From positions 744,001 through 808,000 of the forward strand of contig NZ_SSMC01000002.1 in assembly GCF_004799345.1 (NCBI RefSeq): a DNA stretch of 64,000 bases, read 5' to 3'. The notes beneath the pieces were generated by a model. It was not told the DNA's origin. It did no database searches and saw only the letters and a list, made by a program, of their open reading frames with translations. Positions 9,424 through 20,260 of the stretch are shown here, piece by piece. The DNA is from Robertkochia marina. Its GTDB lineage: Bacteria > Bacteroidota > Bacteroidia > Flavobacteriales > Flavobacteriaceae. Position 1 is the first letter of the stretch. Each line of letters starts with the position of its first letter. Made by a program: the position numbers and the translations under genes.

Positions 9424-9473
9424 TTTAACTCTTAACTCTTAACTCTTAGCTCTTAGCTCCTAGCTCTTAACTC
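9424..9473. repeat. Heptanucleotide repeat CTTAACT/CTTAGCT
   Basis: About seven head-to-tail 7-bp units: TTAACTC three times, TTAGCTC twice, then CTAGCTC and TTAACTC. The last unit runs into the stop codon of the DUF2461 gene. With the preceding tract it makes up the whole 143-bp gap between the convergent genes. Confidence 0.85.
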
Positions 9474-10155
9474 ACTCCCTTATCAGGGATACCCCATTAA
9501 GGTCGGTTGTGAGCACTTCACTCATATAATCGAACCAGGGTCTAACTGCCTTGAAACTCTTATTTACTTCCTCTGAAAAGTCGGGAGCAACTACTTGTTT
9601 ATCGGTAAAATTCCGGGTAACGATGTATTGCTTTTTACGAATAAGATCAATGGCAGGGTGGTTTTTATCGAAACCTTTCGGAGCCGTTTTCAGATCCTCT
9701 CCCTTCAGTTCTTTAAAAGTCTCTGTAAAGGCTTCTGATCGAAGAATCTCTCGCATGGGTTGATCATCGAACTCAAACTCTTTCCTGATTCTAAAAAGAT
9801 CATCTTTCTCAGGGTTCCAGAATCCGGCTGCCATAAAGGTGTTTCCCGGTTCAACATGAAGGTAATATCCTCCTCTATTACGCGGTTTCAGGCGATGAAA
9901 GGAAGCAGCCAGGTGATACTTGTATGGAGTTTTATTCTTTGAAAAGCGCACATCACGGTAAATTCTGAACATTTTAAAACTATCAACCTCGTCATGCGTA
10001 TTGAGCTTTCTGAATAGCTGTTCAAAAAAGGATTTCATGGTTTGCTGTTCTTCTTTAAACTCAGGTTTATGCTCTTCAAACCAATCCCGGTTATTATTCG
10101 CTTTAAGTTCTTTTAAAAAATCCAAAACTGTTGGAGGAATTCTTATGATTTCCAT
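9472..10155 (-). CDS. DUF2461 (TIGR02453) family protein
   Basis: 227 residues covering the whole family length. Conserved features include the N-terminal LKELKANNNRDWFEEHK, FKMFRIYRDVRFSKNKTPYK and GGYYLHVEPGNTFMAAGFW. The biochemical role of the family is unknown. It is cytoplasmic. The upstream region contains TAACTTTA on the minus strand, one base from a -7 box. Its 3' end abuts the heptamer repeat tract. Confidence 0.9.
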   Translation of the reverse strand: MEIIRIPPTVLDFLKELKANNNRDWFEEHKPEFKEEQQTMKSFFEQLFRKLNTHDEVDSFKMFRIYRDVRFSKNKTPYKYHLAASFHRLKPRNRGGYYLHVEPGNTFMAAGFWNPEKDDLFRIRKEFEFDDQPMREILRSEAFTETFKELKGEDLKTAPKGFDKNHPAIDLIRKKQYIVTRNFTDKQVVAPDFSEEVNKSFKAVRPWFDYMSEVLTTDLNGVSLIRE

Positions 10156-10223
10156 TATATCTGGGTGCTTTTAATGAAAACCTAAAGTTAAGATAAATAG
10201 TCAACGATGCCGGGTAGAATATG

Positions 10224-10231
10224 TAAATTTG
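10224..10231 (+). promoter_or_regulatory. -7 box TAAATTTG upstream of cysE
   Basis: An exact TAnnTTTG match 17 nt before the cysE ATG. No clear -33 TTG at the ideal spacing was seen. Confidence 0.5.
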
Positions 10232-10248
10232 AATAGAAACATGGAGGC

Positions 10249-11040
10249 ATGAGAGCAGAAGTCATCAAGAAAATTGAGCAAAACAAGATCACCCCTCACT
10301 TAAAATTACGTTTAAAAGAGAAAACCGAACAATTTACCCGTGAGTTGTTTTACACCCTGTTTGATATGGAGACCGACGTTGCCTCGCATATGGAGAGCTT
10401 ACAGGACCTCTTTTCTGAACTGGTTAAAATGGCCTGTTGGGAAACGCACAAGCCCTGTTACGAGGTATGGGAGAATTACACCAATAAGCTCCCGGGAATC
10501 CTGGAACTTTTGAACCTTGATGCCAAGGCCATTTTCGAGTGTGACCCTGCTGCAAGAAGTGTTGAAGAAGTGTACCTTTCATATCCCGGATTTTATGCTA
10601 TTGCCATTTATCGTTTGTCGCACGAATTACATCGGGTAGGATTCCCTCTTGTGCCCAGATTAATGACAGAGTACGCCCATAGGCAAACCGGGGTGGATAT
10701 CCACCCAGGAGCCCGGATCGGGGCCTCTTTTTTTATAGACCATGCCACAGGAGTTGTTATCGGAGAAACCACAGTGATCGCCAATAATGTTCGAATTTAT
10801 CAGGGGGTAACCCTGGGAGCATTATATGTGGCTAAAAACCTGGAAAACGTAAAACGTCATCCCACCATTGAAGAAGGAGTAACCATCTATGCCAACGCAA
10901 CCATATTAGGAGGCGATACCGTTATTGGTGCGAACAGCGTCATAGGAGGTAACGTATGGCTAACCGCCTCTATTCCACCAAATTCCATTGTTTCTCATAC
11001 GCCCGAAATTAAAATTAAGACCACTACCAATGAAAAGTAA
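10249..11040 (+). CDS. cysE: Serine O-acetyltransferase
   Basis: 263 residues. A helical N-terminal domain is followed by left-handed beta-helix hexapeptide repeats, with the signature [27 protein letters not shown] carrying the catalytic His. It transfers acetyl from acetyl-CoA to L-serine to give O-acetylserine, the cysteine precursor. The 3' end overlaps cysM by 11 nt, so the two are translationally coupled and probably form the cysteine synthase pair. Confidence 0.94.
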   Translation: MRAEVIKKIEQNKITPHLKLRLKEKTEQFTRELFYTLFDMETDVASHMESLQDLFSELVKMACWETHKPCYEVWENYTNKLPGILELLNLDAKAIFECDPAARSVEEVYLSYPGFYAIAIYRLSHELHRVGFPLVPRLMTEYAHRQTGVDIHPGARIGASFFIDHATGVVIGETTVIANNVRIYQGVTLGALYVAKNLENVKRHPTIEEGVTIYANATILGGDTVIGANSVIGGNVWLTASIPPNSIVSHTPEIKIKTTTNEK

Positions 11041-11926
11041 TTCAATACTTGAACAGATAGGCAATACTCCTCTCATTCGTTCAAGAGCCCTGGTTAACAA
11101 ACCGGGAGTAGAACTCTGGTTTAAATTAGAAGGACATAATCCCGGAGGCAGTGTAAAAGACCGCCCTGCCTACAACATGATCAAAAGCGCCCTGGAACGC
11201 GGAGATATTAATGAAAATACCCCTCTCATAGAAGCAACAAGCGGGAATACAGGAATTGCCCTTGCCATGATCGCGGGGTTATTTAATCTGAACATGGAAT
11301 TGGTCATGCCCGAGAACTCTACCGAAGAAAGGGTGTTAACCATGAGAGCCTATGGGGCTAAACTTACCCTGACGCCTGCAGATGACGGTATAGAAGGCGC
11401 AAGGGATTATGCTGAGGCCAAGGTCAAGAACGAAGGGTATAAAATGTTAAATCAGTTCGGAAACCCCGACAACTGGAAAGCTCATTATAAGACCACGGGG
11501 CCGGAGATCTGGAGAGATACCGAAGGAAAGGTTACCCATTTTGTATCATCCATGGGAACCACAGGGACCATTATGGGCACCTCTACCTATTTAAAAGAAA
11601 AGGACCACCGAATTCAGATCGTAGGGGTGCAACCCACAGACGATTCCCGCATTCCGGGCATCAGAAAATGGCCCAAAGAATACCTCCCTGCCATCTTTAA
11701 TCCTGAAAAAGTAGACCGGATCATAGAGGTAAGCCAGGAGGAAGCCGCCCATATGGCAAGAAAACTGGCTTCAAAAGAGGGCGTATTTTCAGGAATGAGT
11801 AGCGGAGGAGCTGTGACTGCAGCTTTAAAACTTATAGACACCCTTGATAAGGGCGTTGTAGTAGTCATTATCTGTGATCGCGGCGATCGCTATCTTTCTT
11901 CAGACCTTTTCAGGATGACCGATTAA
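11030..11926 (+). CDS. cysM: Cysteine synthase B
   Basis: 298 residues from the ATG at 11030 ([16 protein letters not shown]). The longer frame overlaps cysE and has an atypical extension. The PLP lysine is in [11 protein letters not shown], the phosphate-binding loops are [10 protein letters not shown] and [11 protein letters not shown], and the length fits CysM. It makes cysteine from O-acetylserine and a sulfur donor. It is coupled to cysE. The stop codon overlaps the convergent corA stop by 4 nt. Confidence 0.94.
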   Translation: MKSNSILEQIGNTPLIRSRALVNKPGVELWFKLEGHNPGGSVKDRPAYNMIKSALERGDINENTPLIEATSGNTGIALAMIAGLFNLNMELVMPENSTEERVLTMRAYGAKLTLTPADDGIEGARDYAEAKVKNEGYKMLNQFGNPDNWKAHYKTTGPEIWRDTEGKVTHFVSSMGTTGTIMGTSTYLKEKDHRIQIVGVQPTDDSRIPGIRKWPKEYLPAIFNPEKVDRIIEVSQEEAAHMARKLASKEGVFSGMSSGGAVTAALKLIDTLDKGVVVVIICDRGDRYLSSDLFRMTD

Positions 11927-13014
11927 AGCCAGTCTTTTCTCTTAAAATAGATCAGCATGACAATAACCATTAGTGCCATAACTCCCAGTACCATAGGATA
12001 GGCATAGCGTTCATGGAGTTCCGGCATATACTGAAAATTCATGCCGTATATACCCGCTATGAAAGTAAGCGGAATGAAGATACTGGCCATGATGGTTAAA
12101 ACCTTCATTACCTCGTTCATCTTGTTACTCATATTACTCATATAGATCTCCATAAGACTCACACTCATTTCCCTGTACAGGTCTATATTATCCTGGATCT
12201 CGTTGCAATGATCCAGAATGTCTCTTAAAAACGGTCTGGTATCTTCCGCAATAAGTGAATTCTCTATATGTATGAGCTGATTGACCAACTCCTTTACCGG
12301 GCGGATGTGTTTACGCAATTCCAGGACTTCCTTTTTTAGGGCCTGGATCTCATGGATCAGATCGGCATTGGGTTTTTCATATACCTTTTCTTCCAATTGC
12401 TCGATCTTGTTACCCATAAGTTCCATCACAATGAAATACTGGTCAACGATGGCATCGAGAAGGGCAAACAAAAGATAATCGGCCTTACGATTACGAATGC
12501 GGCCATATGAACTTCGGATACGCTCCCGCACCCCTTCAAATACATCCTCCTCTACTTCCTGAAACAAAAGCACAGTATCCCGGAGCAATACAATTGCGAC
12601 ATGTTCAATATGAAATTGATTAACATCGCCGGGATAGATCATTTTAACCACTACAAAAAGGTGGTCGTCAAGATGATCCATTTTAGGCCTTTGATCTGTG
12701 TTTACAATATCTTCAAGAGTCAGGGCACTCAACCCAAAGGATTTACCCAGGGTCTCTACTTCTTCTGTATTAGAAAGTCCTTTTATATTAAACCAATTAA
12801 CACCCCGGGAGGTGGGTGATAACACAAAGGCCTCCACTTTTTCTAAGGGCTCTTCAGTGATCTCTGCCTCGTTATAATGCATGAGGGATACCCTGAATTT
12901 TTCTCCCCTTCGTTTCCCCAGGTAGATAACACTTCCCGGAGCCTTACCGATCTTGGGCTGTTTTTGAAAAGGCCTGCTAATGAGGTTATTGATGCTCCTT
13001 CTTTTAGATTTCAT
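11923..13014 (-). CDS. corA: CorA-type magnesium/cobalt transporter
   Basis: 363 residues. A large cytosolic N-terminal domain with a long helix is followed by two C-terminal transmembrane helices. The first ends in the diagnostic selectivity motif YGMNF, and the second is MVLGVMALMVIVMLIYF. It forms a pentameric Mg2+ channel in the inner membrane. The gene lies on the same strand as, and downstream of, the his operon (57-nt gap), so read-through from his is possible. Confidence 0.94.
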   Translation of the reverse strand: MKSKRRSINNLISRPFQKQPKIGKAPGSVIYLGKRRGEKFRVSLMHYNEAEITEEPLEKVEAFVLSPTSRGVNWFNIKGLSNTEEVETLGKSFGLSALTLEDIVNTDQRPKMDHLDDHLFVVVKMIYPGDVNQFHIEHVAIVLLRDTVLLFQEVEEDVFEGVRERIRSSYGRIRNRKADYLLFALLDAIVDQYFIVMELMGNKIEQLEEKVYEKPNADLIHEIQALKKEVLELRKHIRPVKELVNQLIHIENSLIAEDTRPFLRDILDHCNEIQDNIDLYREMSVSLMEIYMSNMSNKMNEVMKVLTIMASIFIPLTFIAGIYGMNFQYMPELHERYAYPMVLGVMALMVIVMLIYFKRKDWL

Positions 13015-13071
13015 AAGACAAAGATTACAACTAATTTACGTAATCTTATAACAAAGAGAAGGATTTACGTT

Positions 13072-13668
13072 TTATGAATGCCTTTTTCGTAATACCCTGC
13101 TAATATCTTCCAGCTTAAATCCTTTGGCCTGCAATAGGATAAGGTAATGAAACAACAGGTCTGACGCCTCATTTAAAAACAATTCGTCATTGTTATCTTT
13201 TGCCTCAATAACGGTCTCTACAGCCTCCTCGCCCACTTTCTGGGCTATCTTGTTGATGCCCTTATCAAATAATGAGCTCACATAGCTGCCTTCAGGGCGT
13301 TCTTCTTTTCTTTCTTTGATCACCTCTTCAAGGGTACTTAAAAAGCCGTAGACCTCCTTATTATTTTCAGCCCAGCAGGTATCAGTACCTGTATGGCATA
13401 CGGGACCAACAGGTTCTGCCTGTATCAGGAAGGTGTCATGATCACAGTCCAGTTTAAGAGACCGCAGGTGAAGGAAGTTTCCGCTTTCCTCACCTTTTAC
13501 CCAAAGGCGTTGTTTGGACCTGCTGTAAAAGCATACTTTTTTGTGCTCCAGGGTATGTTCATAGGCTTCCCGGTTCATATACCCAAGCATGAGTACTTTG
13601 GCGGTATTGACATCCTGAATGATAGCCGGCAGCAGGCCATCCTTATTTTTTGAGAAATCAGGGTTCAT
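13072..13668 (-). CDS. hisIE: Bifunctional phosphoribosyl-AMP cyclohydrolase / phosphoribosyl-ATP pyrophosphatase
   Basis: 198 residues. The HisI domain (about 1-105) has FYSRSKQRLWVKGE and the metal site CHTGTDTCW. The HisE domain (about 110-198) has KVGEEAVETVIEA. It carries out steps 2 and 3 of histidine biosynthesis, from PR-ATP to ProFAR. It is the last his gene, 12 nt downstream of hisF. Confidence 0.96.
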   Translation of the reverse strand: MNPDFSKNKDGLLPAIIQDVNTAKVLMLGYMNREAYEHTLEHKKVCFYSRSKQRLWVKGEESGNFLHLRSLKLDCDHDTFLIQAEPVGPVCHTGTDTCWAENNKEVYGFLSTLEEVIKERKEERPEGSYVSSLFDKGINKIAQKVGEEAVETVIEAKDNNDELFLNEASDLLFHYLILLQAKGFKLEDISRVLRKRHS

Positions 13669-13680
13669 AGTTATTTGCTG

Positions 13681-14436
13681 TTAAATTCTAATTGGTATTT
13701 GTTCATTTTTCAGGTAGGTCTTGAGTTCAGGAATAGGAATTTCTCCATAGTGAAAAACACTGGCTGCAAGAGCAGCATCTGCCTTACCTTCTTTAAAAGT
13801 ATCTTTAAAATGCTCTTTGGTACCGGCTCCCCCTGAAGCTATAACAGGTATATGCAACATATCTGAGAGTTTTGAAAGGGCCTCATTGGCAAAGCCGTTT
13901 TTGGTACCATCATGATCCATAGAGGTAAACAAGATCTCTCCGGCACCTCGTTCCTGGACCTCAAGGGCCCATTCAAACAGATCCACCTCGGTGGCCACCT
14001 TTCCTCCTACCAGGTGAACCAGCCATTTTCCATCCACATTTTTAGCGTCAATGGCCACCACCACACATTGCGACCCAAACCTCGAAGCCAGCTCATTGAT
14101 AAGTTCGGGCCGTTTAACTGCAGCAGAATTCACCGAGATCTTATCAGCTCCCGCTCTCAGCAGCATCCCCACGTCTTCCACACTGCTGATACCTCCTCCA
14201 ACGGTAAAGGGAATATTAACCTTCTCTGCCACATGATATACCAGTTCTGCCAGGGTACGTCGTTTTTCCTCCGTTGCAGAAATATCCAGAAATACCAGTT
14301 CATCTGCCCCTTCCCTTGCATATCTTTCAGCAAGTTCTACCGGGTCTCCGGCATCAGCGAGGTCTTTAAAATTAATTCCTTTGACCGTTCGACCATCTTT
14401 TATATCAAGACAGGGTATAATTCTTTTTGTTAACAT
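13681..14436 (-). CDS. hisF: Imidazole glycerol phosphate synthase, cyclase subunit
   Basis: 251 residues from the ATG at 14436 ([16 protein letters not shown]), the standard HisF start; the upstream in-frame extension is dropped. It is a TIM barrel with catalytic Asp residues in [13 protein letters not shown] and AIDAKN. It uses ammonia delivered by HisH to turn PRFAR into IGP and AICAR. It lies 19 nt after hisA and 12 nt before hisIE. Confidence 0.96.
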   Translation of the reverse strand: MLTKRIIPCLDIKDGRTVKGINFKDLADAGDPVELAERYAREGADELVFLDISATEEKRRTLAELVYHVAEKVNIPFTVGGGISSVEDVGMLLRAGADKISVNSAAVKRPELINELASRFGSQCVVVAIDAKNVDGKWLVHLVGGKVATEVDLFEWALEVQERGAGEILFTSMDHDGTKNGFANEALSKLSDMLHIPVIASGGAGTKEHFKDTFKEGKADAALAASVFHYGEIPIPELKTYLKNEQIPIRI

Positions 14437-14455
14437 ATTGTTTTTGTCAATACTT

Positions 14456-15190
14456 TCAATGCTGTTCACTAATAAAACGCTCCAGGTCCTTTAAAGAAAT
14501 TTTTCCTTCATAAAAGGCTTTCCCAATGATAGCGCCTTCACACCCGATCTCTTTCAGGCGGTAAAGGTCATCCATTTGGGTAACCCCACCCGATGCGATA
14601 AGTCGGAGTTGCTCTTTAGGACATGCCTTGATGATCTCCGTGTAGAGTTCAAAAGAAGGGCCCTGCAGTAAACCGTCTTTAGATATGTCTGTACAGATCA
14701 CATATTGCAGCGATTCTTCCAAATAGTTTTTTATAAAAGGAATAAGGTCTAACTCTGAGGTGCTCGTCCATCCGGAAACGGCAATTTTACCCTCCCGGGC
14801 ATCGGCCCCCAGTATAATCTTTTCCACACCATAAGTTGCTACCCAATTCAGAAAAGTATCCCGTTCATGCACGGCAATACTCCCTCCTGTTATTTGTTTG
14901 GCACCACTGTTAAATGCAATATGCAGGTCTTCATCTGATCGGATCCCTCCCCCAAAATCAATTTTCAGAGAGGTTGTTGAGGCAATGCCTTCCAGCACCT
15001 TGTAGTTGATCACCTTTTTAGCTTTGGCTCCATCAAGGTCTACCAAATGAAGATGCTCTATGCCGTGGTCTTCAAACATGCGAGCCACCTCTAAAGGGTC
15101 TTCATTGTATACTTTTTTTGAATTGTAATCTCCTTGTGACAATCGAACGCATTTGCCTTCGATCAGGTCAATAGCCGGTATAATTCTCAT
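14456..15190 (-). CDS. hisA: ProFAR isomerase
   Basis: 244 residues, a TIM-barrel paralogue of HisF. The N-terminal Asp is in [13 protein letters not shown], the second catalytic Asp is in CTDISKDG, and phosphate is bound by the FGGGIRS and ASGGV loops. It converts ProFAR to PRFAR. It starts 1 nt after the hisH stop, so translation is likely coupled. Confidence 0.96.
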   Translation of the reverse strand: MRIIPAIDLIEGKCVRLSQGDYNSKKVYNEDPLEVARMFEDHGIEHLHLVDLDGAKAKKVINYKVLEGIASTTSLKIDFGGGIRSDEDLHIAFNSGAKQITGGSIAVHERDTFLNWVATYGVEKIILGADAREGKIAVSGWTSTSELDLIPFIKNYLEESLQYVICTDISKDGLLQGPSFELYTEIIKACPKEQLRLIASGGVTQMDDLYRLKEIGCEGAIIGKAFYEGKISLKDLERFISEQH

Positions 15191-15191
15191 A

Positions 15192-15779
15192 TCAGTCTTT
15201 AAGATTTAAAAAGTTCTCCAGCACCTTTGCTCCAATTTCTCCGCTTTTTTCCGGATGAAACTGGGTTCCGTAAAAATTATTCCGGTGAAGGGCCGATGCA
15301 TAGGTTTCCCCATATTTGGTAGTGGCAATACTGTGAGGGTTGTTGGCCACATAATAGCTATGAACCAGGTACATATAGCTATTCTCTTCAATACCTTTAA
15401 AAAGGGGTGACTTCAAATTTGTAATGGTATTCCACCCTATTTGCGGCACCTTTAGTTTTCTGTCAAAATGCTTTACCTCACAATCAAAAATTCCAAGGCC
15501 TCGGGTATCACCCTCCTCACTGTATGCACACATGAGCTGCATACCCAGGCAGATACCCAGAACGGGCTGCTTCAATTGAGGGATAACTTCTTCCAGACCA
15601 TGCTGACGTAATTTTGCCATGGCACTCCCTGCTTCTCCTACCCCGGGAAAGATCACCCTGTCGGCCTCCGCCAGCAGCTTCGGGTGGTCTGTAACCACTG
15701 GATGTACTCCCAGGCGATTAAAAGCAAAGATCAGACTTTGTATATTTCCGGCTCCGTAATCTATAATACTTACTTTCAT
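15192..15779 (-). CDS. hisH: Imidazole glycerol phosphate synthase, glutaminase subunit
   Basis: 195 residues, a class I glutamine amidotransferase. The nucleophile Cys is in GICLGMQ and the His/Glu pair in QFHPEKSGE. The N-terminus [15 protein letters not shown] is typical. It hydrolyses glutamine and passes ammonia to HisF. It sits between hisB (12-nt gap) and hisA (1-nt gap). Confidence 0.96.
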   Translation of the reverse strand: MKVSIIDYGAGNIQSLIFAFNRLGVHPVVTDHPKLLAEADRVIFPGVGEAGSAMAKLRQHGLEEVIPQLKQPVLGICLGMQLMCAYSEEGDTRGLGIFDCEVKHFDRKLKVPQIGWNTITNLKSPLFKGIEENSYMYLVHSYYVANNPHSIATTKYGETYASALHRNNFYGTQFHPEKSGEIGAKVLENFLNLKD

Positions 15780-15791
15780 AACAGCTGTTCA

Positions 15792-16925
15792 TTAAAGCAT
15801 TCCCTTGGTTGATGGCAGGATCATTCTGTCCGGATCTCTTCGTACGGCCATCTTAATGGCTTTAGCAAAAGCTTTAAAAATGGCTTCGATCTTATGATGC
15901 TCATTTTCGCCTTCAGCCTTTATATTTAAATTGGCTTTTGCCCCGTCAGAAAACGATTTAAAGAAGTGCTTAAACATCTCTGTGGGCATTTTACCGATCA
16001 TTTCTCTTTTAAACTCGGCATCCCACTCCAGCCATTGACGCCCCCCGAAATCTAGAGCAACACTGGCCAGGGCATCATCCATAGGCAAATAGTACCCATA
16101 GCGTTCAATACCCCGCTTATCTCCCAGGGCCCTTGCGAAGGCTTCTCCTAAAGCAATGGCAGTATCTTCTATCGTGTGGTGTTCATCTACCTCCAGGTCA
16201 CCATTTACAGTGATCTCCAAGTCTATAAGGCCGTGCTTGCCAAGTTGATCAAGCATATGGTCAAAAAAAGCGATTCCGGTCTGATTCTTTGATCTTCCGG
16301 TGCCATCAAGATCCAGGGTTACACGAATATCAGTCTCTTTGGTAGTTCTTTCTATGGTGGCAGTACGCTTTCCCAGGGTTAAAAACTGATAGATCTTTTC
16401 CCAGTTTTCTGTTTCAAGAGCGATCACAGGAAGTAAAGCCTGTTTACCTTCATTGAGTTCATGGTTACCCAATGATCTTCCATTTTCGATAAAAATAGCT
16501 TTACACCCCAGGTTTTCTGCCAGTTTTACATCGGTAAGCCTGTCTCCGATCACATAAGAATTCTCAAGATCAAAATCGCCATTCATATAGGCCGTTAATG
16601 CCCCGGTATTGGGCTTTCGGTTAGGAGAGTTCTCTTCAGGGAAGGTTTTATCAATAACCACCTCCCTGAAATTGATACCCTCACTTTCCAGTGTACGCAT
16701 GATAAAGTTCTGTATAGGCCAGAAGACCTCTTCAGGATAGGCTTCGGTACCCAGGCCATCCTGGTTGGTAACCATTACCAATTCATAATCGTTATCCTTG
16801 CAAAGCCTGGAAAGCCAGGTTAGTACTCCGGGAAGAAAATCGAGTTTGTCAAGGGAATCAATCTGTTCATCTTCCGGCTCTTTTATCAGGGTACCGTCTC
16901 GGTCTATAAATAATATCTTTTTCAT
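15792..16925 (-). CDS. hisB: Bifunctional histidinol-phosphatase / imidazoleglycerol-phosphate dehydratase
   Basis: 377 residues. The N-terminal HAD phosphatase ([15 protein letters not shown], about 1-170) is fused to the IGP dehydratase domain with its metal-binding histidines ([38 protein letters not shown]). The fusion is the form known from enterobacteria and Bacteroidota. It supplies two steps of the pathway. hisC ends 2 nt upstream. Confidence 0.96.
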   Translation of the reverse strand: MKKILFIDRDGTLIKEPEDEQIDSLDKLDFLPGVLTWLSRLCKDNDYELVMVTNQDGLGTEAYPEEVFWPIQNFIMRTLESEGINFREVVIDKTFPEENSPNRKPNTGALTAYMNGDFDLENSYVIGDRLTDVKLAENLGCKAIFIENGRSLGNHELNEGKQALLPVIALETENWEKIYQFLTLGKRTATIERTTKETDIRVTLDLDGTGRSKNQTGIAFFDHMLDQLGKHGLIDLEITVNGDLEVDEHHTIEDTAIALGEAFARALGDKRGIERYGYYLPMDDALASVALDFGGRQWLEWDAEFKREMIGKMPTEMFKHFFKSFSDGAKANLNIKAEGENEHHKIEAIFKAFAKAIKMAVRRDPDRMILPSTKGML

Positions 16926-16927
16926 AT

Positions 16928-17995
16928 CTATTCGCTAAGTGTACTTAATGTTTCTGTCAATATTCTGTTTTCTTCCGGGCTACCAATGGTGATCCTCAGG
17001 GTATTTTCACACCCGTGCAGCCTGGAACGATTTCGAACCACGATACCCCGCTCTATGAGCTGCTCATATCGTTTGTTGGCATCATCTACCCTGATGAGTA
17101 TGAAGTTGGCATCAGATGGATATACCTTAGCCACAAAGGGTAATTGTTCCAATTGCTGTACCAGGTAGGCACGTTCGATCTCCAATTCCATGAGCAGCCT
17201 GTTAGCCGACTCTGAATTCTTCAATGTTTCCAATGCCTTTGACTGGCTTAGCGCATTTACATTATACGGCGGTTTGATCGTGTTGAGTATGCCTACGATC
17301 TTCGGAGAGGTAAGCGCATATCCCACACGCGCCCCGGCCAAGCCAAATGCCTTGGAAAGGGTTTGTACCACGACCAGGTTAGGGTACTTCTCCAATTGTT
17401 TTGCCCAGCTGTCTTTAGAAGCAAAATCAATATAGGCCTCATCGATCACTACCAGTCCGGGAAACTCCTGAAGCAGTTGTTTCACCTTCGCGCTATTCAT
17501 AAGGTTTCCGGTGGGGTTATTTGGAGAACATAAGAAGAGCATACGCGTATCTTCATCAACCGCCTTCATAATTTTATCAGGATCCGGCTGCCAGTTCTCG
17601 TCTAAGGGCACCTCTCTCACGGCTGTTTCATTAACAGCCGACAATACACCGTACATACCATAAGTAGGTGGCAATGTAACCACATTAGAACGGCCCGGAA
17701 TGCAGAAAGCCCTGAATAAAAGGTCAAGTACCTCGTCACTACCGTTCCCCACAAGAATATTCTCCGGGGATACTTTTCTCAGACGAGCGATGGCTGATTT
17801 AAGATCATTTTGGTAAGGATCGGGATAACGGTTAATGCCTTCTCCGTATGGGTTTTCATTGGCATCTAAAAATACCAGGTCATCTCCGGCTGCCGAAAAT
17901 TCATCACGGGCAGAACTATAGGGACTTATATTTTTAATAGAAGGTCGTACCAAACGATCAAGGTTGAATGTAATATCTACTGATGTCTTACTCAT
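16928..17995 (-). CDS. hisC: Histidinol-phosphate aminotransferase
   Basis: 355 residues, fold type I PLP enzyme. Recognisable parts are [24 protein letters not shown] and the PLP lysine in [15 protein letters not shown]. It converts imidazole-acetol phosphate to histidinol phosphate. The start overlaps the hisD stop by 8 nt, which indicates coupling. Confidence 0.96.
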   Translation of the reverse strand: MSKTSVDITFNLDRLVRPSIKNISPYSSARDEFSAAGDDLVFLDANENPYGEGINRYPDPYQNDLKSAIARLRKVSPENILVGNGSDEVLDLLFRAFCIPGRSNVVTLPPTYGMYGVLSAVNETAVREVPLDENWQPDPDKIMKAVDEDTRMLFLCSPNNPTGNLMNSAKVKQLLQEFPGLVVIDEAYIDFASKDSWAKQLEKYPNLVVVQTLSKAFGLAGARVGYALTSPKIVGILNTIKPPYNVNALSQSKALETLKNSESANRLLMELEIERAYLVQQLEQLPFVAKVYPSDANFILIRVDDANKRYEQLIERGIVVRNRSRLHGCENTLRITIGSPEENRILTETLSTLSE

Positions 17996-19286
17996 TGCTC
18001 TTGTTTTTTAAGTCTTGTAATCTGAGAGAAACCGCATTTTTATGAGCGTACAATCCTTCTGCCTCTGCCATATATTCAATAACCGACCCTAGATTTGTGA
18101 TTCCTTCTTCACTGATCTTTTGATAGGTAATACTTTTTGTGAAGCTATCCAGGTTAACTCCGCTGTATTGCTTAGCATACCCATTGGTAGGCAGGGTATG
18201 ATTGGTTCCTGAGGCATAGTCGCCGGCACTTTCGGGGGTGTAGTTACCTAAGAAAACCGATCCGGCATTTGTTACAGCTTCGCGAATACGATCTTCCTCT
18301 CTTGCAGAAATGATCAAGTGCTCCGGACCATAGCTGTTCATCAACCTGATCAAGGTATCTATATCATCCACTACAATGATCCTGGAATTTTCAATAGCCT
18401 TCTCCGCGATCGCCTTTCTCGGCAGATCAGCCAATTGGGTATTGATTTCATTTTCGACCTGTTCACAGAAACCGGCCGAGGTAGATAACAGGATCACCTG
18501 ACTGTCTACGCCGTGTTCTGCCTGCGACAGCAGATCGGCCGCAACATAGGCCGGAACAGCTGTTTCATCGGCAACCACCATGAGCTCTGAGGGTCCTGCA
18601 GGCATATCTATAGCCACCTGGTAACGCGTAGCCCATTGTTTTGCTGCTGTGACGTATTGATTTCCGGGGCCAAAGATCTTGTATACCTTGGGAATAAAGG
18701 ATGTTCCGAAGGTCATCGCAGCAATAGCCTGAATACCACCAACCTTAAAAACCCGGTCTACCCCACACAACTGTGCGGCAAATAGTATGGCAGGATTTAC
18801 AGAGCCATCCTTACCCGGTGGCGTACAGATGATCACTTCCTTACAGCCGGCTACCTTAGCCGGTATCCCTAACATTAATACTGTTGAAAATAAGGGCGCT
18901 GTGCCTCCTGGTATGTAAAGACCTACCTTCTCTATGGGTTTCTTTTCCTGCCAGCAAAACACCCCGGGCATGGTTTCAACACGAATCTTTTCGGTTTTCT
19001 GGGCGATGTGAAATTTTTCAATATTTCTCGCCGCTGTGGTAATGGCCTCTTTTAACGCCACCGGAACCTTCAGTGAAGCCTCTTCAAACTCACTTCTAGA
19101 AACTTCTCTGTTCTCGGGTACAACCCCGTCAAAAAGTTCAGTGTATTTTAAAACGGCCTCCTCCCCTTTGGTCATCACTTCATCAAACACCTGTTTTACG
19201 GCGGGTTCGATCTCATTAACTCCCGCAGTAGGTCTTTGTAGGATGGCCTCTATTTTATTATTATCAGGATTAATATACTTCTTCAT
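17988..19286 (-). CDS. hisD: Histidinol dehydrogenase
   Basis: 432 residues from the ATG at 19286 (MKKYINPDNNKIEA); the longer frame adds only a weak 10-residue extension. Family signatures are GPSELMVVADE, SQAEHGVDSQV and GTNHTLPTNGYAK. It is Zn-dependent and carries out the last two oxidations to histidine. It lies 10 nt downstream of hisG. Confidence 0.96.
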   Translation of the reverse strand: MKKYINPDNNKIEAILQRPTAGVNEIEPAVKQVFDEVMTKGEEAVLKYTELFDGVVPENREVSRSEFEEASLKVPVALKEAITTAARNIEKFHIAQKTEKIRVETMPGVFCWQEKKPIEKVGLYIPGGTAPLFSTVLMLGIPAKVAGCKEVIICTPPGKDGSVNPAILFAAQLCGVDRVFKVGGIQAIAAMTFGTSFIPKVYKIFGPGNQYVTAAKQWATRYQVAIDMPAGPSELMVVADETAVPAYVAADLLSQAEHGVDSQVILLSTSAGFCEQVENEINTQLADLPRKAIAEKAIENSRIIVVDDIDTLIRLMNSYGPEHLIISAREEDRIREAVTNAGSVFLGNYTPESAGDYASGTNHTLPTNGYAKQYSGVNLDSFTKSITYQKISEEGITNLGSVIEYMAEAEGLYAHKNAVSLRLQDLKNKSNE

Positions 19287-19296
19287 AGCTTTTGTT

Positions 19297-20160
19297 TTAG
19301 TAAACCATCTTTTCAATTGGACAAACTAAAATACCCTCGGCCCCTTTGGCTTTTAATTCATCTATGATCTCCCAGAATTTTTCCTTCTGAATAACTGTAT
19401 GCAGCGAGCTCCACCCCTTCTCTGCCAACGGCAATACTGTAGGACTGCGCATTCCGGGAAGTACACTTATAATTTCCTCTACCTTGTCGTTCGGGGCATT
19501 GAGTAGTACATACCTGGCATCTCTGGCCTTAAGCACCGACTGTAACCTGAAACGCAGTTTTTCAAGAATTTCTTTCTGCTCTTCTCCGATCAGGGGAGAG
19601 GCTGCAAGTACAGCCTCACTTTTCATAATGGTGTACACCTCTTCCAAATTATTCTTGAACAATGTGTTACCGCTTGATACAATGTCAACTATGGCATCTG
19701 CCAACCCAATATTTGGGGCAATTTCGACACTGCCACTAATCATATGCAAATCAGCAGTAATACCCTCTTTATCCAATAATTTGTTCACTGTATTCGGATA
19801 GGAAGTGGCTATGCGCCTTCCTTCCAGATCTTTTAAGGTCTTAAAACCTGTATTCTTGGGTACAGCGAGAGAAACGCGACATTTGGAAAATCCCAGATAT
19901 TCAAGAATTTCCAGATCATCGCCCTTTTCATAAATAAGATTTTCTCCGAGAATTCCGATATCCACTACTCCGTCTTTAAGATATTGTGGAATATCTCCAT
20001 TACGCAGGTACATGATCTCTAAAGGAAAATTTCTGGCCTTTACTTTAAGTTGATCGCGACCATTGTCTACTGATATCCCACAATCTTTAAGGATCCTAAG
20101 GGAATCTTCAAATAATCTGCCGGATTTTTGAACTGCAATCTTCAGGGTTTTTGTACTCAT
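19297..20160 (-). CDS. hisG: ATP phosphoribosyltransferase, long form
   Basis: 287 residues from the ATG at 20160 (MSTKTLKIAVQKSGRL); the longer upstream frame runs through the attenuator and is not used. The catalytic part is followed by a C-terminal ACT-like regulatory domain (about 210-287), so it is the long HisG that is feedback-inhibited by histidine and needs no HisZ. It is the first enzyme of the pathway and the first gene of the operon. Transcription is predicted to pass through the attenuator at 20196-20233. Confidence 0.96.
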   Translation of the reverse strand: MSTKTLKIAVQKSGRLFEDSLRILKDCGISVDNGRDQLKVKARNFPLEIMYLRNGDIPQYLKDGVVDIGILGENLIYEKGDDLEILEYLGFSKCRVSLAVPKNTGFKTLKDLEGRRIATSYPNTVNKLLDKEGITADLHMISGSVEIAPNIGLADAIVDIVSSGNTLFKNNLEEVYTIMKSEAVLAASPLIGEEQKEILEKLRFRLQSVLKARDARYVLLNAPNDKVEEIISVLPGMRSPTVLPLAEKGWSSLHTVIQKEKFWEIIDELKAKGAEGILVCPIEKMVY

Positions 20161-20195
20161 TTTTATAGCAATTTTTGCGGAGTACTCAGGAGGGT

Positions 20196-20233
20196 AAAAA
20201 AAAACACCCGCCTGAATACTCAAACGGGTGTTT
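20196..20233 (-). terminator. his operon attenuator (intrinsic terminator)
   Basis: On the minus strand a perfect 9-bp stem AAACACCCG/CGGGTGTTT with a 14-nt loop is followed by at least six more T. It lies between the His-rich leader peptide and hisG. An alternative pairing is visible: CTCAAGCG (20277-20270), near the end of the leader ORF, complements CGTTTGAG (20226-20219) inside the terminator's 5' arm and loop, and could act as antiterminator. CGCT/AGCG around 20281-20270 could form the competing pause hairpin. Confidence 0.85.
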
Positions 20234-20260
20234 ATGATATTTTCAATTTATACAATACCA

